Assembly (NCBI GenBank): GCA_021463145.1
Contig: JAJTWZ010000043.1
Location: 1-36,684, forward strand
Direction: 5' to 3'
DNA from: Blastocatellia bacterium
GTDB lineage: Bacteria; Acidobacteriota; Blastocatellia; UBA7656; JADIYM01
Length of the DNA: 36,684 nucleotides
This document shows positions 8,363-17,136 of this stretch, piece after piece; the stretch's first letter is position 1, and every line of letters begins with the position of its first letter. A program made the position numbers and the translations under genes. The notes under the pieces are model-generated. The model saw nothing but the letters and a program-made list of their open reading frames with translations. It had not been told where the DNA came from and did no database searches.

Positions 8363-9220
8363 ATGAACGAGGAAGCGCCGGAGTCTGCGCTCGCCGGATC
8401 TCGAGTCTCGCATTACACGATCGAGAGAATGCTCGGCCGCGGTGGGATGAGTGCGGTTTACGCAGCGCGTGACGCGAGGACCGGAAGGGAAGTCGCGCTC
8501 AAGGTCCTCAACCACGACCTTGCCGCCGACCCGCGATATCTCGAGCGATTCCAGCGCGAAGCCGTTGCATTGTCCGCTCTCAGCCATCCGAACGTCGTCG
8601 AAATCCTCGACTCGGTCATCCTTGCGGACGGCAGGCCAGGCATCGTGCAGGAGCTGCTTTCGGGCCCTACGCTCACCTCGTGGATCGGATCGACTGGCGT
8701 TCTTCCTCCCCGCCAGGTCGCGGAACTTCTCGTGCCGGTCTGCCAGGCCGTGTCGGTGTTCCACGACGCCGGGATCGTGCACCGAGACCTGAAGCCCGAC
8801 AACCTCGTATTCCCGGAAGCGTCCGCGATGCCGGCGTCGATCAAGATCGTAGATTTCGGAGTCGCTCGCATCACCGAGAGCGCCGCGTCGAACCTGACCG
8901 GAAAGAACATTCTCGGGACGCCCGAGTACGTCGCGCCGGAGATCATCGAGGGCAACACGGCCGATGGGCGCGCCGACGTCTACTCGCTCGGAGTGGTGGC
9001 GTACCAGCTATTGACCGGCGCGACTCCGTTCACGGGCGCGACGGTCGGTGCGATCCTTATCCAGCACCTGACGAAAGTACCGGCGCCGCCTACCAGTCAC
9101 CGGCCGGATCTGGGGCAAGTGGTCGACGAAGTCGTGCTGCGGGCAATCGCCAAGGATCCCCGCGCCAGGTACTCGACGGGTCGTGAATTCGCGGTGGCGC
9201 TCGGTACGATTGCTGGCTAG
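8363..9220 (+). CDS. Soluble Hanks-type Ser/Thr protein kinase
   Basis: A 285-residue protein that is almost entirely one kinase domain (about residues 16-283). Seen motifs are the glycine loop LGRGGMSAVY (24-33), the ATP lysine Lys47 in VALKVL, the catalytic loop HRDLKPDN with Asp142, the DFG motif with Asp164, and the activation-segment end GTPEYVAPE. It therefore looks catalytically competent. There is no transmembrane helix and no PASTA, TPR or WD sensor domain, unlike most bacterial members of this class. It is the last gene of the transporter operon, 28 bp after the DppF-like gene, and its ribosome site is in a hairpin. Phosphorylation of transporter subunits is an attractive guess without direct evidence. 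Confidence 0.92.
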   Translation: MNEEAPESALAGSRVSHYTIERMLGRGGMSAVYAARDARTGREVALKVLNHDLAADPRYLERFQREAVALSALSHPNVVEILDSVILADGRPGIVQELLSGPTLTSWIGSTGVLPPRQVAELLVPVCQAVSVFHDAGIVHRDLKPDNLVFPEASAMPASIKIVDFGVARITESAASNLTGKNILGTPEYVAPEIIEGNTADGRADVYSLGVVAYQLLTGATPFTGATVGAILIQHLTKVPAPPTSHRPDLGQVVDEVVLRAIAKDPRARYSTGREFAVALGTIAG

Positions 9221-9288
9221 ACGACCTCGTCTTCGGCCGTTCGCAGAGACACGGCGGCCAGACCGCGATTCTCCGCGGCGTGCAGGAG

Positions 9289-9630
9289 TTATCCCGGAAT
9301 CGTTCCTTCGAACCCTCCAACACCCATCACGTCATCCAGCAGGGTGTCGACAGAAGTGGGCGCGGATCCAGATGGCCGGTCGCAGAAGATCCTGAGAACC
9401 TCGGCCACGATGCGAGCCTGGTCCGATTCCTTCATGTCTCTAAGTCCGGAAAGGCTGGCTTCGGGGACCTCCACATCGACGGCTTCACGTGCGACCTGCT
9501 CAGGCGTGGCCTCAGATATCGTGCAGCAGTAGGCCCACGCAAACGCATCGAGCCGTGCCTTCGGCGACATTGCCAGGAAGTTCTCGTTGCGAAGGTCCTC
9601 GAGCGTCTTGTGGGCGAGCGTCTGAGCCAT
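9289..9630 (-). CDS. Small hypothetical protein
   Basis: A 113-residue soluble protein of balanced composition, acidic and mostly helical, with a Cys-Cys pair near residue 35 and a Gly-rich tail (GVGGFEGTIPG). I do not recognise a family. It is convergent with the kinase gene and divergent from the sensor kinase gene. No clear Shine-Dalgarno site precedes the ATG at 9630, so start and reality are less certain than for its neighbours. Overlapping frames on both strands are more Arg/Ser-biased and look like shadows. Confidence 0.6.
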   Translation of the reverse strand: MAQTLAHKTLEDLRNENFLAMSPKARLDAFAWAYCCTISEATPEQVAREAVDVEVPEASLSGLRDMKESDQARIVAEVLRIFCDRPSGSAPTSVDTLLDDVMGVGGFEGTIPG

Positions 9631-9773
9631 CGTAATCTGGAAACTGGACCGGCGAGCTTAACGGCGAATGATCGCAAAGGCGCGTAACGGGGGTCAACCC
9701 GGGTAATGAACGGAGCCATTCCGGCCGATGAGTTGACGGGAACGCGGATCGACTGGTTCACGGTCCCCCCAGA

Positions 9774-12527
9774 GTGCGATCTATGTCGCGATTGGCCCCC
9801 ACGCTGATTCTGCTCGGGATGATCTGCCTCGCCGCCTCTCCGGGTGTCGCGCGGGCCGGTGCATCTCCGGTTGCGATCGACTCTCACGAGTCGCCGCTGC
9901 GGCTCGCTTCGGGCTGGCAGGAGATACGAACGGCGGACGGAGAATCCGAGCCATCGGCCGGCGATCCTCGCTGGAGCGGCGTCGATCCCTCCGATGTGCT
10001 TGGCGCTACAGGATCCGTCAGCCACGCCGGGGTCACGTGGCTGCGCACGTCGATCGTCCTGTCACAGGTCACGGCAGGCACGAACATTGGTGTGCGGGTG
10101 GGGCCCGTGGAGTATGGCGGCGTTTCGGTCCACGTGCAGGGCCGGCTTGTAGGTGCATTCGGACCGTCAGGGACTGGACAGCCACACGTGCTGCCCCGTC
10201 CCTTCACATTCGACTTGCCGGCCGAGCTCAGGTCTTCTCCACCGACCTGGATCGTGCTGCGCGTCTGGCGGGATCCGGAGTACGCCGGGATTCCGGAAGC
10301 TCTCGGATCGACCGAACGTTCGAGTGTCGAAATCGGGCGGTCGACAGAGTTACGGCTCGAGACGGAGCAGGCGCTGTCGGCTGCATTGCTCACGCGGGTC
10401 GACATCCTGGCGCTTGGCATCGCCTTCGTACTCGCGGGTCTTTACCACATACAGCTCTACTGGCGGCGGCGCGAGCAGACCGGGTACCTCTGGTTCGGCG
10501 CAATAGCGGTGTTTGCGTCGCTAAACATGATTTTCGCGAGCGTCTGGGGCAAGGCCGCCCTGCAGCCGCTGACGGCGTTCTTCATCGCCCGGACGGCGTT
10601 TCACCTCGCAGGCGCTGCATGGATCGGATTCATATGGACGATGTTCGACTGGCGCATCGGACTGATTCCGAGAGCGTTCATGGGCCTGCAGATTGGACTT
10701 GCGGCTCTCACCGTCGCTGCGCCGTCGTTTGTCCTGATCACGCTCGCCGACTATCCGGTGTTCAATCTGATTGCGGTACTTGCCTTGTGGTTCGTACTGA
10801 TCCCCTACAAGGCGATCCGCGGCAGTCGCGAGGCCCGCACCATCTGTGTCGGCGTCGTCTTTCTCGCCTCGGCGCGACTGTGGCAGACGCTCGGTGGCCT
10901 GGGCTTCGTCCCACCTGCAAACTACGCGCATTGGGGTTTCTTTGCGCTTCTCGTGTCCAGCTCGATCTCGCTCTCGAACAGGTTCAGCAGGGTTCACGAA
11001 GAGCTCGACGAGCTCAATCAGCGCCTCGAAGAAAAAGTTGCCGAGCGCACGGCCGAGCTTGCGCAGACCGTCGAGAGGCTCAGGGAGTCGGAGCGCCTCG
11101 CCATCGAGGCGCGTGAGTCTGCGCAGGTCGCCAGCGAGTCGAAGAGTCTGTTTCTCGCCAGCATGAGCCACGAGCTCCGGACGCCGCTCAATGCGATCCT
11201 GGGCTTCGTTCAACTTCTCCGGCGACGACAACCGTTGAACGAGGAAACCCGGCACGGACTTTCGGTGATCATGCGGAGCGGCGAGCATCTTCTCTCGCTG
11301 ATCAACGACATACTGTCGATCACGAAGATCGAGGCGGGCCAGATGTCGCTCAAGGAAGAGCCTTTCGACCTGCACGGCCTGGTTGACCATCTGGAGATCA
11401 CGTTCCGGCCTCGCGCCGAGGTGAAGGGCCTGGAACTTCACGTTCGGCGCGATGACGGCGTGCCGAGGTTCGTCTGCGGCGACGACGGCAAGGTACGACA
11501 GATCCTGATCAACCTGCTGGGCAATGCAGTGCGGTATACACAGGCCGGGCGCATCGAGTTGAGCGTCTCGAAGTGCGACGGTGAGACCGCCTTCACGGTG
11601 AGCGACACTGGATACGGCATCGCCGAGGAGGAATTCGACCGGCTGTTCACGGCCTTCTCGCAGACGGCGAGTGGGCTGAGCGCGCGTGTGGGGACCGGGC
11701 TCGGCCTTGCGATCAGCAGGGCGAACGCCCGCTTGATGGGTGGCGACATTACTGTGGAAAGCCGGCTCGATGTGGGGTCCAGGTTCGTTCTGACGCTTCA
11801 CCTTCGAGAGATCGAGGCATTCTCGCTGGAACCGGCCAGTCGCGTGGACGGACTGGAGCCAGGGCATCCCGACGTGAGAATCCTCGTGGTCGATGACGTG
11901 ACGGAGAACAGGCACATACTGTCGTCCCTGCTCGCCGATGCGAGGTTTACAGTCGCCGAGGCGTCGACCGGCCGCGATGCAATCGCAAAGTGGGCGAGCT
12001 GGAAACCGGATCTCATCTGGATGGACATACGGATGGCCGGTCTCGACGGAATTGACGCCACGCGGGCAATCAGGGAGAGGGAAAAGGAGTCGCAGCGTCG
12101 ATGCGTGATCATCGCTCTCACGGCGAGCGCCTTCGACACCGACCGTGACGTGATTCTCGATGCCGGTTGCGACGACTTCGTGCCAAAGCCGTTCCTTGAC
12201 TCGGTCATCTTCGCGAAGATCAGGGAGCACCTCGGGGTTCGATATAGTTACACCGGCGAGACGGAAGAATCGGCCGGGACCGGTCAGGCGCGGTCGGGAG
12301 GATACGGGATCGATGTCGACGCGCTCTCGGCCCTTCCTGCTGAGTTACTGGATGGGCTCGAGCGGGCCGTCCGCGAGGGCGACGCCGAATCCGCCATCGA
12401 GGTGTCCGGCCTCATCGAGGAACTGGACGGCAGGCTGTCCGGAGAAGTGCGTGTCCTGGTCCGCCAGTACAGGTTCGACGAGATAGCCGACGCGTTGGAG
12501 GCGGTCCGGCGCGGCACTGGGGTCTGA
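9774..12527 (+). CDS. 7TMR-DISM-like hybrid sensor histidine kinase/response regulator
   Basis: A 917-residue membrane sensor. Order of parts: signal peptide (about 1-28); periplasmic beta-rich domain (about 30-200) resembling 7TMR-DISM extracellular regions; seven membrane helices (about 206-402); coiled coil (about 403-455); HisKA with SMSHELRTPLN and phospho-acceptor His466; HATPase with N box LINLLGNAVRYT, DTGYGIA and GTGLGLAIS; receiver domain with LVVDDV, phospho-acceptor Asp751 and Lys805; and a helical tail (about 840-917). The tail looks like the C-terminal module after receivers in BarA-like hybrids but has no HPt histidine. The start may be GTG 9774 or ATG 9783; neither has a clear ribosome site. 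No partner regulator is adjacent. Ligand unknown; this class often senses carbohydrates or small organic ligands. Confidence 0.93.
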   Translation: MRSMSRLAPTLILLGMICLAASPGVARAGASPVAIDSHESPLRLASGWQEIRTADGESEPSAGDPRWSGVDPSDVLGATGSVSHAGVTWLRTSIVLSQVTAGTNIGVRVGPVEYGGVSVHVQGRLVGAFGPSGTGQPHVLPRPFTFDLPAELRSSPPTWIVLRVWRDPEYAGIPEALGSTERSSVEIGRSTELRLETEQALSAALLTRVDILALGIAFVLAGLYHIQLYWRRREQTGYLWFGAIAVFASLNMIFASVWGKAALQPLTAFFIARTAFHLAGAAWIGFIWTMFDWRIGLIPRAFMGLQIGLAALTVAAPSFVLITLADYPVFNLIAVLALWFVLIPYKAIRGSREARTICVGVVFLASARLWQTLGGLGFVPPANYAHWGFFALLVSSSISLSNRFSRVHEELDELNQRLEEKVAERTAELAQTVERLRESERLAIEARESAQVASESKSLFLASMSHELRTPLNAILGFVQLLRRRQPLNEETRHGLSVIMRSGEHLLSLINDILSITKIEAGQMSLKEEPFDLHGLVDHLEITFRPRAEVKGLELHVRRDDGVPRFVCGDDGKVRQILINLLGNAVRYTQAGRIELSVSKCDGETAFTVSDTGYGIAEEEFDRLFTAFSQTASGLSARVGTGLGLAISRANARLMGGDITVESRLDVGSRFVLTLHLREIEAFSLEPASRVDGLEPGHPDVRILVVDDVTENRHILSSLLADARFTVAEASTGRDAIAKWASWKPDLIWMDIRMAGLDGIDATRAIREREKESQRRCVIIALTASAFDTDRDVILDAGCDDFVPKPFLDSVIFAKIREHLGVRYSYTGETEESAGTGQARSGGYGIDVDALSALPAELLDGLERAVREGDAESAIEVSGLIEELDGRLSGEVRVLVRQYRFDEIADALEAVRRGTGV

Positions 12528-12576
12528 TTGCAGCCTTGCGGCCCCGTGAGCCCGTGTGATACCTACCGTCGGTTCG

Positions 12577-12604
12577 GACGGAGGGCTGGGGGCGCTCCGT
12601 CTTT
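12577..12604 (+). terminator. Terminator-like hairpin after the hybrid kinase
   Basis: GACGGAG (12577-12583) pairs with CTCCGTC (12595-12601) across an 11-nt loop and is followed directly by TTT. It lies between the sensor kinase stop at 12527 and the ATG at 12623, so it could end the kinase transcript or act as an attenuator for the next gene. Confidence 0.45.
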
Positions 12605-12622
12605 CCCATCGAGGTTGAACAG

Positions 12623-13159
12623 ATGTCAAACACCCAGAAATCCACGTCAGACGTGCAGCCCTGTCCCAATTGCGAGACCGAACTGCCGGTTCCGAAGTCC
12701 ACTCGCTCGTTCATCTGCCGCGAGTGCGATGCAATCATCAAGGTAATCGCGACCGACGACGGCGCGGTCCTGAAGGTCGTGGGAAAGTCGGTCGAGGAAG
12801 ATCCCACTTACCAGTCTTACGAGGCACAGGTGGCGGAGCTGGTCGCCGAGCTCGACGATCTGCACAAGCGCTATGTTGTAGAGATGGCAAAGAAGCCTGG
12901 TCCTTCCGCTTTTCGAATCGGACTGTTGGGGCTCGTGGCGTTCATCGCCGGAGCGCTCACGACGATCTGGAGCCTGTCGATTGGTGGAGTGATCGGAGGA
13001 CTTGGACTGCTGGTCGCCGTGGCGGCGTTCGTTCTGCACGGCACGAGGATGGCGGCGTTTCAGTCGCGTGCGGGCGAGATGTCGAAGGCAATTGAGCGCA
13101 TCGGGCACGAACGGGACGTCATCCAGCGTAAGGCCGCGTTGTTGAAGGTCACGATCTAG
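12623..13159 (+). CDS. Zinc-ribbon membrane protein of unknown function
   Basis: A 178-residue protein. A four-cysteine zinc-ribbon is visible at the N-terminus: Cys14, Cys17, Cys32 and Cys35 in CPNC and CREC pairs. A charged helical stretch (about 60-90, possibly coiled coil) precedes two closely spaced membrane helices (about 97-140, Gly-rich), and a second charged helix closes the protein. GAGG at 12611-12614 lies eight bases before the ATG, supporting the start. It resembles small zinc-ribbon/TM proteins of no assigned function. It could share a transcript with the sensor kinase, though a hairpin lies between them. Confidence 0.82.
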   Translation: MSNTQKSTSDVQPCPNCETELPVPKSTRSFICRECDAIIKVIATDDGAVLKVVGKSVEEDPTYQSYEAQVAELVAELDDLHKRYVVEMAKKPGPSAFRIGLLGLVAFIAGALTTIWSLSIGGVIGGLGLLVAVAAFVLHGTRMAAFQSRAGEMSKAIERIGHERDVIQRKAALLKVTI

Positions 13160-13261
13160 AGCGTCTCGTCGACTTTGGATCTCGGCAGTTCCTCGCCGGC
13201 CGAACCCGGCCAGTCGAGTCGAAAGGACGTCGGCCCTGATTCGAGATCGGGGTTACGCCTT

Positions 13262-13425
13262 CCCGTGACAGCGGTCAGGATTCGTCAGCGGTGCTGCGCC
13301 GTCCCGTGACAGCGGCCTGGGTTCGTCAGCGGCTCTGGGCCGACCCGTGACAGCGGCCTGGATTCGTCAGCGGTTCTGCGCCGCACTGTGACAGTGGCCT
13401 GGGTTCGTCAGCGGTTCTGGGCCTG
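13262..13425. repeat. 41-bp tandem repeat, four copies
   Basis: Four units begin at 13262, 13303, 13344 and 13385, exactly 41 bp apart, with a few substitutions each. Every unit carries GTGACAGCGG in its first half and CGTCAGCGG in its second, so the unit is itself two diverged half-repeats of about 19-22 bp. There are no unique spacers, so it is a minisatellite-like array and not a CRISPR. Confidence 0.9.
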
Positions 13426-13778
13426 GTATCTGGAGGGCGCCGGAGCAACGGTGTTTCCTGTCAACGTGGAAATGCAGGGTCGCGCAAGCAGCAGGGCCCA
13501 CGATCGGAAGGCCCGAACTCGGCCTCGAATTGGTAGGCCGTGAAACTCCGCGACCGCGGAGCGGTCGACGCAATAGCCGTGGGTCGCGCGCAGGCGAGTG
13601 CAACGAGCCTTGGCGCGCGACCCGCGGAAACGCCGCCCTCATCGCGCCGACCGCGGAGCGGTCGCACGGACACCATCGCGACCAGAACGGCGGAAGTTGC
13701 GTAATTTACGAACCAGTGCGACCGCTCTGTGTCGCATCGATTCGGTGAGCACGCGTCCAGTCCAACAAAACGGACGGT

Positions 13779-13800
13779 GTCCCGGCCTTGAAACCGGGAC
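13779..13800 (-). terminator. Candidate terminator of POT transporter operon
   Basis: GTCCCGG (13779-13785) pairs with CCGGGAC (13794-13800) across an eight-base loop, only five bases beyond the stop of the minus-strand POT gene. There is no immediate T run on the minus strand (TTTT follows about ten bases later), so intrinsic termination is uncertain. Confidence 0.45.
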
Positions 13801-13804
13801 CCAC

Positions 13805-15148
13805 CTATACGCCAGGCATCGCCTTCTTCAGCGGTTTGAGCAGGAAGAACAGCACGACCGCCATGAAAAGAGCCGCGGCAGAGAGCATCAGCCAGAAACT
13901 CGAGTGCAGCCAGTACGTCCAGAGCACGCCGATCTGGGTGAGCTTGTTTCCAATGGCCGTAGCCACGAACCATCCGCCCATCATGAGCCCGCGCTTGCTG
14001 ATCGGTGCGACCTTCGACACGAGCGACAGGCCCATGGGCGACAGCATCAATTCGCCGAGGGTCAGAACCCCGTAGGCTCCAACCAGCCAGAGCGGCGATA
14101 CCTCGAACGCGTATGGATTGTCTCCCGTGACCGTGGCTTCGCCGGTGCGCGCCGCAATGAACAGGATGAAGAACGCGACACCCGTGAACACCATTCCGAA
14201 CACCATCTTCGTCGGCGTCGAGGGCTCCTTGCCCTTCGAATCCAGCCACTTCCAGAACGCGACCAGCGGGAAGGTGAGCAGAATCACCCAGGCCGGGTTG
14301 ATGGCGTTGGAAATCGTGCCCGAGAAGTCCCACGCGGTGTTCTCTTCCGCCCAATATGTCATCGTCGACGCGTTCTGATGGAAGACCATCCAGAAAATGA
14401 TGACGACGAGGTAGATGACGATCAGAGCGCCGATTCTCCGGCGGTCCGGTACCAGATCGATTGCCATCGCCGGCGCCGGCGTGTGCACCCTCTGGTCGAG
14501 TCCCGCAACCGCCCGATCCATATCGATCTGTGAGCCTGTATCGGCAACCTCCGGCTTGGGCGCTTCGACATATCTCCGGAACTGTCCAAGAATCCAGACC
14601 GAAATGAGCATGCCGAACGCCGCAACCGCGAACGCGACGTGCACGCCGTAGACGCGCTTGACGACCTCGGCCACGAGCGGCGCCGCCGTCGCACCGACGT
14701 TGATGCCCATGTAAAAGATGTTGTAAGCGCGATCCTTGAGGTGGCTGCCTTCGGGATAGAGGTTGCCGACCATGGTCGACACGTTCGGCTTGAAGAAGCC
14801 GTTGCCGATGACGAGGCAGGCGAGGGCCGCGTATACGATCGGCAACGACCTGAACGAGAGCAGAAGATGGCCTGCCATGAAGAAGAAGCCGCCAATCATG
14901 ACCGCCCGCCGATACCCGATGAACTTGTCGGCTATGTACCCGCCAACGAGGGGACTCAGGTACACGAACATCGAGTAGTTCGCGTAAAGCGTCGTTGCGT
15001 CGGCGGCATCCCACCCGAATCCTTCGACCGGATCTCGAAGGTAGAGCGTGAACAGGGCGACCATGGAGTAGAAGCTGAAGCGCTCCCACATCTCCGTCGC
15101 AAACAGTACGTATAGGCCCTTTGGGTGCCTTTCGGCTACCTTCGCCAT
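13805..15148 (-). CDS. Proton-coupled peptide transporter (POT/PTR2 family), copy 1
   Basis: A 447-residue multi-helix carrier that imports di- and tripeptides with protons. The first helix contains the ExxER motif (EMWERF) followed by FYSM, the loop signature GGYIADKFIGYRRA follows, and FYMGINVGA is the second PTR2 signature. The family has 12-14 membrane helices; the C-terminus ends in a short cationic tail (LLKPLKKAMPGV). Start ATG 15148 has no strong ribosome site. It is 80 bp downstream of a second POT gene in the same direction and is probably cotranscribed with it. Shorter than copy 2 by about 75 residues, mostly in loops. Confidence 0.93.
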   Translation of the reverse strand: MAKVAERHPKGLYVLFATEMWERFSFYSMVALFTLYLRDPVEGFGWDAADATTLYANYSMFVYLSPLVGGYIADKFIGYRRAVMIGGFFFMAGHLLLSFRSLPIVYAALACLVIGNGFFKPNVSTMVGNLYPEGSHLKDRAYNIFYMGINVGATAAPLVAEVVKRVYGVHVAFAVAAFGMLISVWILGQFRRYVEAPKPEVADTGSQIDMDRAVAGLDQRVHTPAPAMAIDLVPDRRRIGALIVIYLVVIIFWMVFHQNASTMTYWAEENTAWDFSGTISNAINPAWVILLTFPLVAFWKWLDSKGKEPSTPTKMVFGMVFTGVAFFILFIAARTGEATVTGDNPYAFEVSPLWLVGAYGVLTLGELMLSPMGLSLVSKVAPISKRGLMMGGWFVATAIGNKLTQIGVLWTYWLHSSFWLMLSAAALFMAVVLFFLLKPLKKAMPGV

Positions 15149-15228
15149 TCTTGTATTCTCACTTGGGTCGAGGATGGAAGGAGAGCCCGGCCGTCAAATA
15201 CGCGAGCCCCCGGAGGAAACTCGGCGCG

Positions 15229-16803
15229 CTAGTGACCGCCGGCGGCCTCGGTCGTCGAACGATCGAGCATGCGCTGCACAGGTTTCGCGAGCAGGAACAG
15301 GCCGACGCCTATTGCGATGGGGAATCCGGTCATAAGGAGGAAGAAGCTCTCCATACTCATCTCTTTCGTAAGCCCAACGGCCTGGCCTGCCATGAAGTTG
15401 CCGATCGACGTGGCCAGGAACCAGACACCCATCACCAGCCCGACCAGGCGCTGCGGAGCGAGTTTCGTCATCGAAGACAATCCAACAGGGCTCAGGCAGA
15501 GCTCGCCGCACGTGTGTACGAAATAGAGTATGACGAGCCAGTGCCAGCCAACGAGCGAGCCACCGGCGATGATCCTGGCTGCCGGGACCAGCACGAGGAA
15601 TCCGAGGCCGACCCCTACCATTCCGAGGCCGAACTTGACGATGGTGTTCGGCTCCTTGCGCATGCGGGCAAGCTTGATCCAGACCCAGGCGAACAACGGA
15701 CCCAGCAGGACCACAAAAACCGCATTCAAGGACTGATAGTAAGTAGCGCCGAACGCAAATCCGAAAATCGTCCGATCCGTATGACGATCCGCGAAAAGCG
15801 TAAGCACCGAACCCGCCTGCTCGAAACACCCCCAGAAAACGCACGCCGCAAAGAACAACAGCGCTATCACGATTGCTCCGCGGCGTTCACTGGCGTCACG
15901 CACGCCGAAAAGAAGGAGGCCCCCAAGCGTCAGTACCGCGGTCGCCAGCAGGATATACCCGAATGCAGACCCGACACGCTCAGGAGTGAGTTCCAACACG
16001 CCCGCCGCCGAAAGCCCGACGATGACGAGAGGCAGCACGATGAATACCAGCAATATCCCAACAAGGATCGATCGATTCCGGGATCCCTCGGCGGCATCTT
16101 TCGGAGGCGTAGGCCGAAGACCGGCGTCGCCAAGCCGCTTTCGGCCGATGACGTACTGAACGAGCCCGAAGAACATTCCAACCGCCGCCGCCGCGAACGC
16201 GAAATGCCAGGCGGAGTTCGGCGAAATGCCAACCGACGACAGGAGATTCCTAAAGGCCGGACTCTCGGCAATCAGTCCGCCGCACACGATCGGCGCGAGA
16301 AACGCGCCGATATTGATCCCCATATAGAAGATCGTGAAGCCCGCATCGCGCCTCTCGTCGCCTTGCACATAGATCTGCCCCACGATCGAACTGATGTTCG
16401 GTTTGAGCAAGCCGGTCCCGAGCGCGACGAGCGCAAGCCCAAGGAAAAACATCGGCAACTGTGGGAAAGCCAGGCTGATGTGCCCGCACATGATAAGGAC
16501 TCCGCCGATCAGCACGGAGCGCTGCTGTCCGAGAAAGCGGTCGGCGACCCAGCCTCCCGGCACGCTCAGCATGTAGACCATCGCGGTGTACGTGCCGTAG
16601 ATCACGCCGGCGCGCGCATCCTCGAAGCCAAGTCCGCCACTCGTCACTGGCGCGACCATGAACAACACCAGGAAGGCCCGCATTCCGTAATAGCTGAAGC
16701 GTTCCCACATCTCCGTGAAGAAGAGGGTCATCAACCCTCTCGGATGTCCGGCGAATCCGGACGTGTCGCGTTCGGCGGTCGGCAGGGCTTCGGCTGGAGT
16801 CAT
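15229..16803 (-). CDS. Proton-coupled peptide transporter (POT/PTR2 family), copy 2
   Basis: A 524-residue POT carrier. Key motifs are GHPRGLMTLFFTEMWERFSYYG with the ExxER proton/peptide motif, GGWVADRFLGQQR in the first cytoplasmic loop, and FYMGINIGA. A cytoplasmic insertion near residues 225-250 (RLGDAGLRPTPPKDAAEG) separates the two helix bundles, as in DtpA-like and longer bacterial members. The C-terminus ends after a polar tail. The gene is upstream of copy 1 and divergent from the DPP IV gene across 333 bp, which supports a shared peptide-use role. The two copies are clearly different in sequence, so they are not a recent duplication. Confidence 0.93.
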   Translation of the reverse strand: MTPAEALPTAERDTSGFAGHPRGLMTLFFTEMWERFSYYGMRAFLVLFMVAPVTSGGLGFEDARAGVIYGTYTAMVYMLSVPGGWVADRFLGQQRSVLIGGVLIMCGHISLAFPQLPMFFLGLALVALGTGLLKPNISSIVGQIYVQGDERRDAGFTIFYMGINIGAFLAPIVCGGLIAESPAFRNLLSSVGISPNSAWHFAFAAAAVGMFFGLVQYVIGRKRLGDAGLRPTPPKDAAEGSRNRSILVGILLVFIVLPLVIVGLSAAGVLELTPERVGSAFGYILLATAVLTLGGLLLFGVRDASERRGAIVIALLFFAACVFWGCFEQAGSVLTLFADRHTDRTIFGFAFGATYYQSLNAVFVVLLGPLFAWVWIKLARMRKEPNTIVKFGLGMVGVGLGFLVLVPAARIIAGGSLVGWHWLVILYFVHTCGELCLSPVGLSSMTKLAPQRLVGLVMGVWFLATSIGNFMAGQAVGLTKEMSMESFFLLMTGFPIAIGVGLFLLAKPVQRMLDRSTTEAAGGH

Positions 16804-17136
16804 GATCGGGCGAGTTCTCCTGAGATGCGCGGTTGTGCGTCAGGCCGATGGCGCGCCGGTCGGCACTGGCAGGGAAGCCAGTGTACAGGCTCGGATCGAC
16901 GCGGAGTTATGAACGTTGGGAGCGCCGGATCGTTGCATGCCGCCCCGGCGCCCGCGCAGTCTACCCCGATTTGCGAAACTCTAGCGAGAAAATCGCGAAT
17001 GAGAATGGGCGCATCCGTGCGATCTCAACCGATAGACAAGGGATGGACCGGTACGTATCGTAGTGCGTCTGTCGGCTGGTCTGCGCACCGTCACGGAGGC
17101 GCTCCATTGACCAATACTTCACTCATCGAGGTTCGA
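16804..17136. other. Divergent control region between POT operon and DPP IV gene
   Basis: This 333-bp region has no convincing gene; it must carry promoters in both directions. CACTGGC (16864-16870) and GCCAGTG (16877-16883) form a perfect seven-base hairpin about 60 bp before the POT start, which could be an operator or leader structure. A rightward promoter candidate is listed separately. GAGG at 17128-17131 is the ribosome site for the peptidase. Confidence 0.55.
17033..17061 (+). promoter_or_regulatory. Candidate promoter of DPP IV gene
   Basis: TAGACA (17033-17038, five of six matches to the -35 consensus) and TATCGT (17056-17061, four of six) are separated by exactly 17 bp. Transcription would begin near 17068, leaving a leader of about 70 bases before the ATG at 17137. 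Confidence 0.4.

Larger units (their letters stand above)
13160..13804. repeat. Intergenic repeat cluster 2 (tandem array, modules C and D)
   Basis: This 645-bp gap between convergent genes has no credible gene. It contains a 41-bp tandem array (13262-13425), the first half of module C (13437-13475) carrying TTTCC/GGAAA arms, two GACCGC-GGA-GCGGTC hairpins (13552-13566 and 13649-13663), and module D (13658-13731), which reappears gap-free at 36206-36279. The segment 13549-13600 resembles 296-345 in cluster 1. The remaining 13160-13261 shows nothing I can name. Confidence 0.8.

Noticed and set aside
10521-12230. 569-codon minus-strand frame opposite the hybrid kinase
   Set aside because: The plus-strand frame carries all kinase and receiver motifs; the antisense frame has none and is Arg/Glu/His-rich.
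13262-13425. CRISPR array
   Set aside because: The 41-bp units are contiguous with no unique spacers, and no cas gene is present.
13805-16803. Recent duplication of POT transporters
   Set aside because: The two proteins differ in length and in most residues outside family motifs, so they are old paralogues or separately acquired.
15121-17136. Very long plus-strand open frame extending the peptidase to 1405 codons
   Set aside because: The upstream part runs antisense to both POT genes, is Arg/Glu/His-rich and lacks any domain; the signal peptide, ribosome site and promoter place the real start at 17137.
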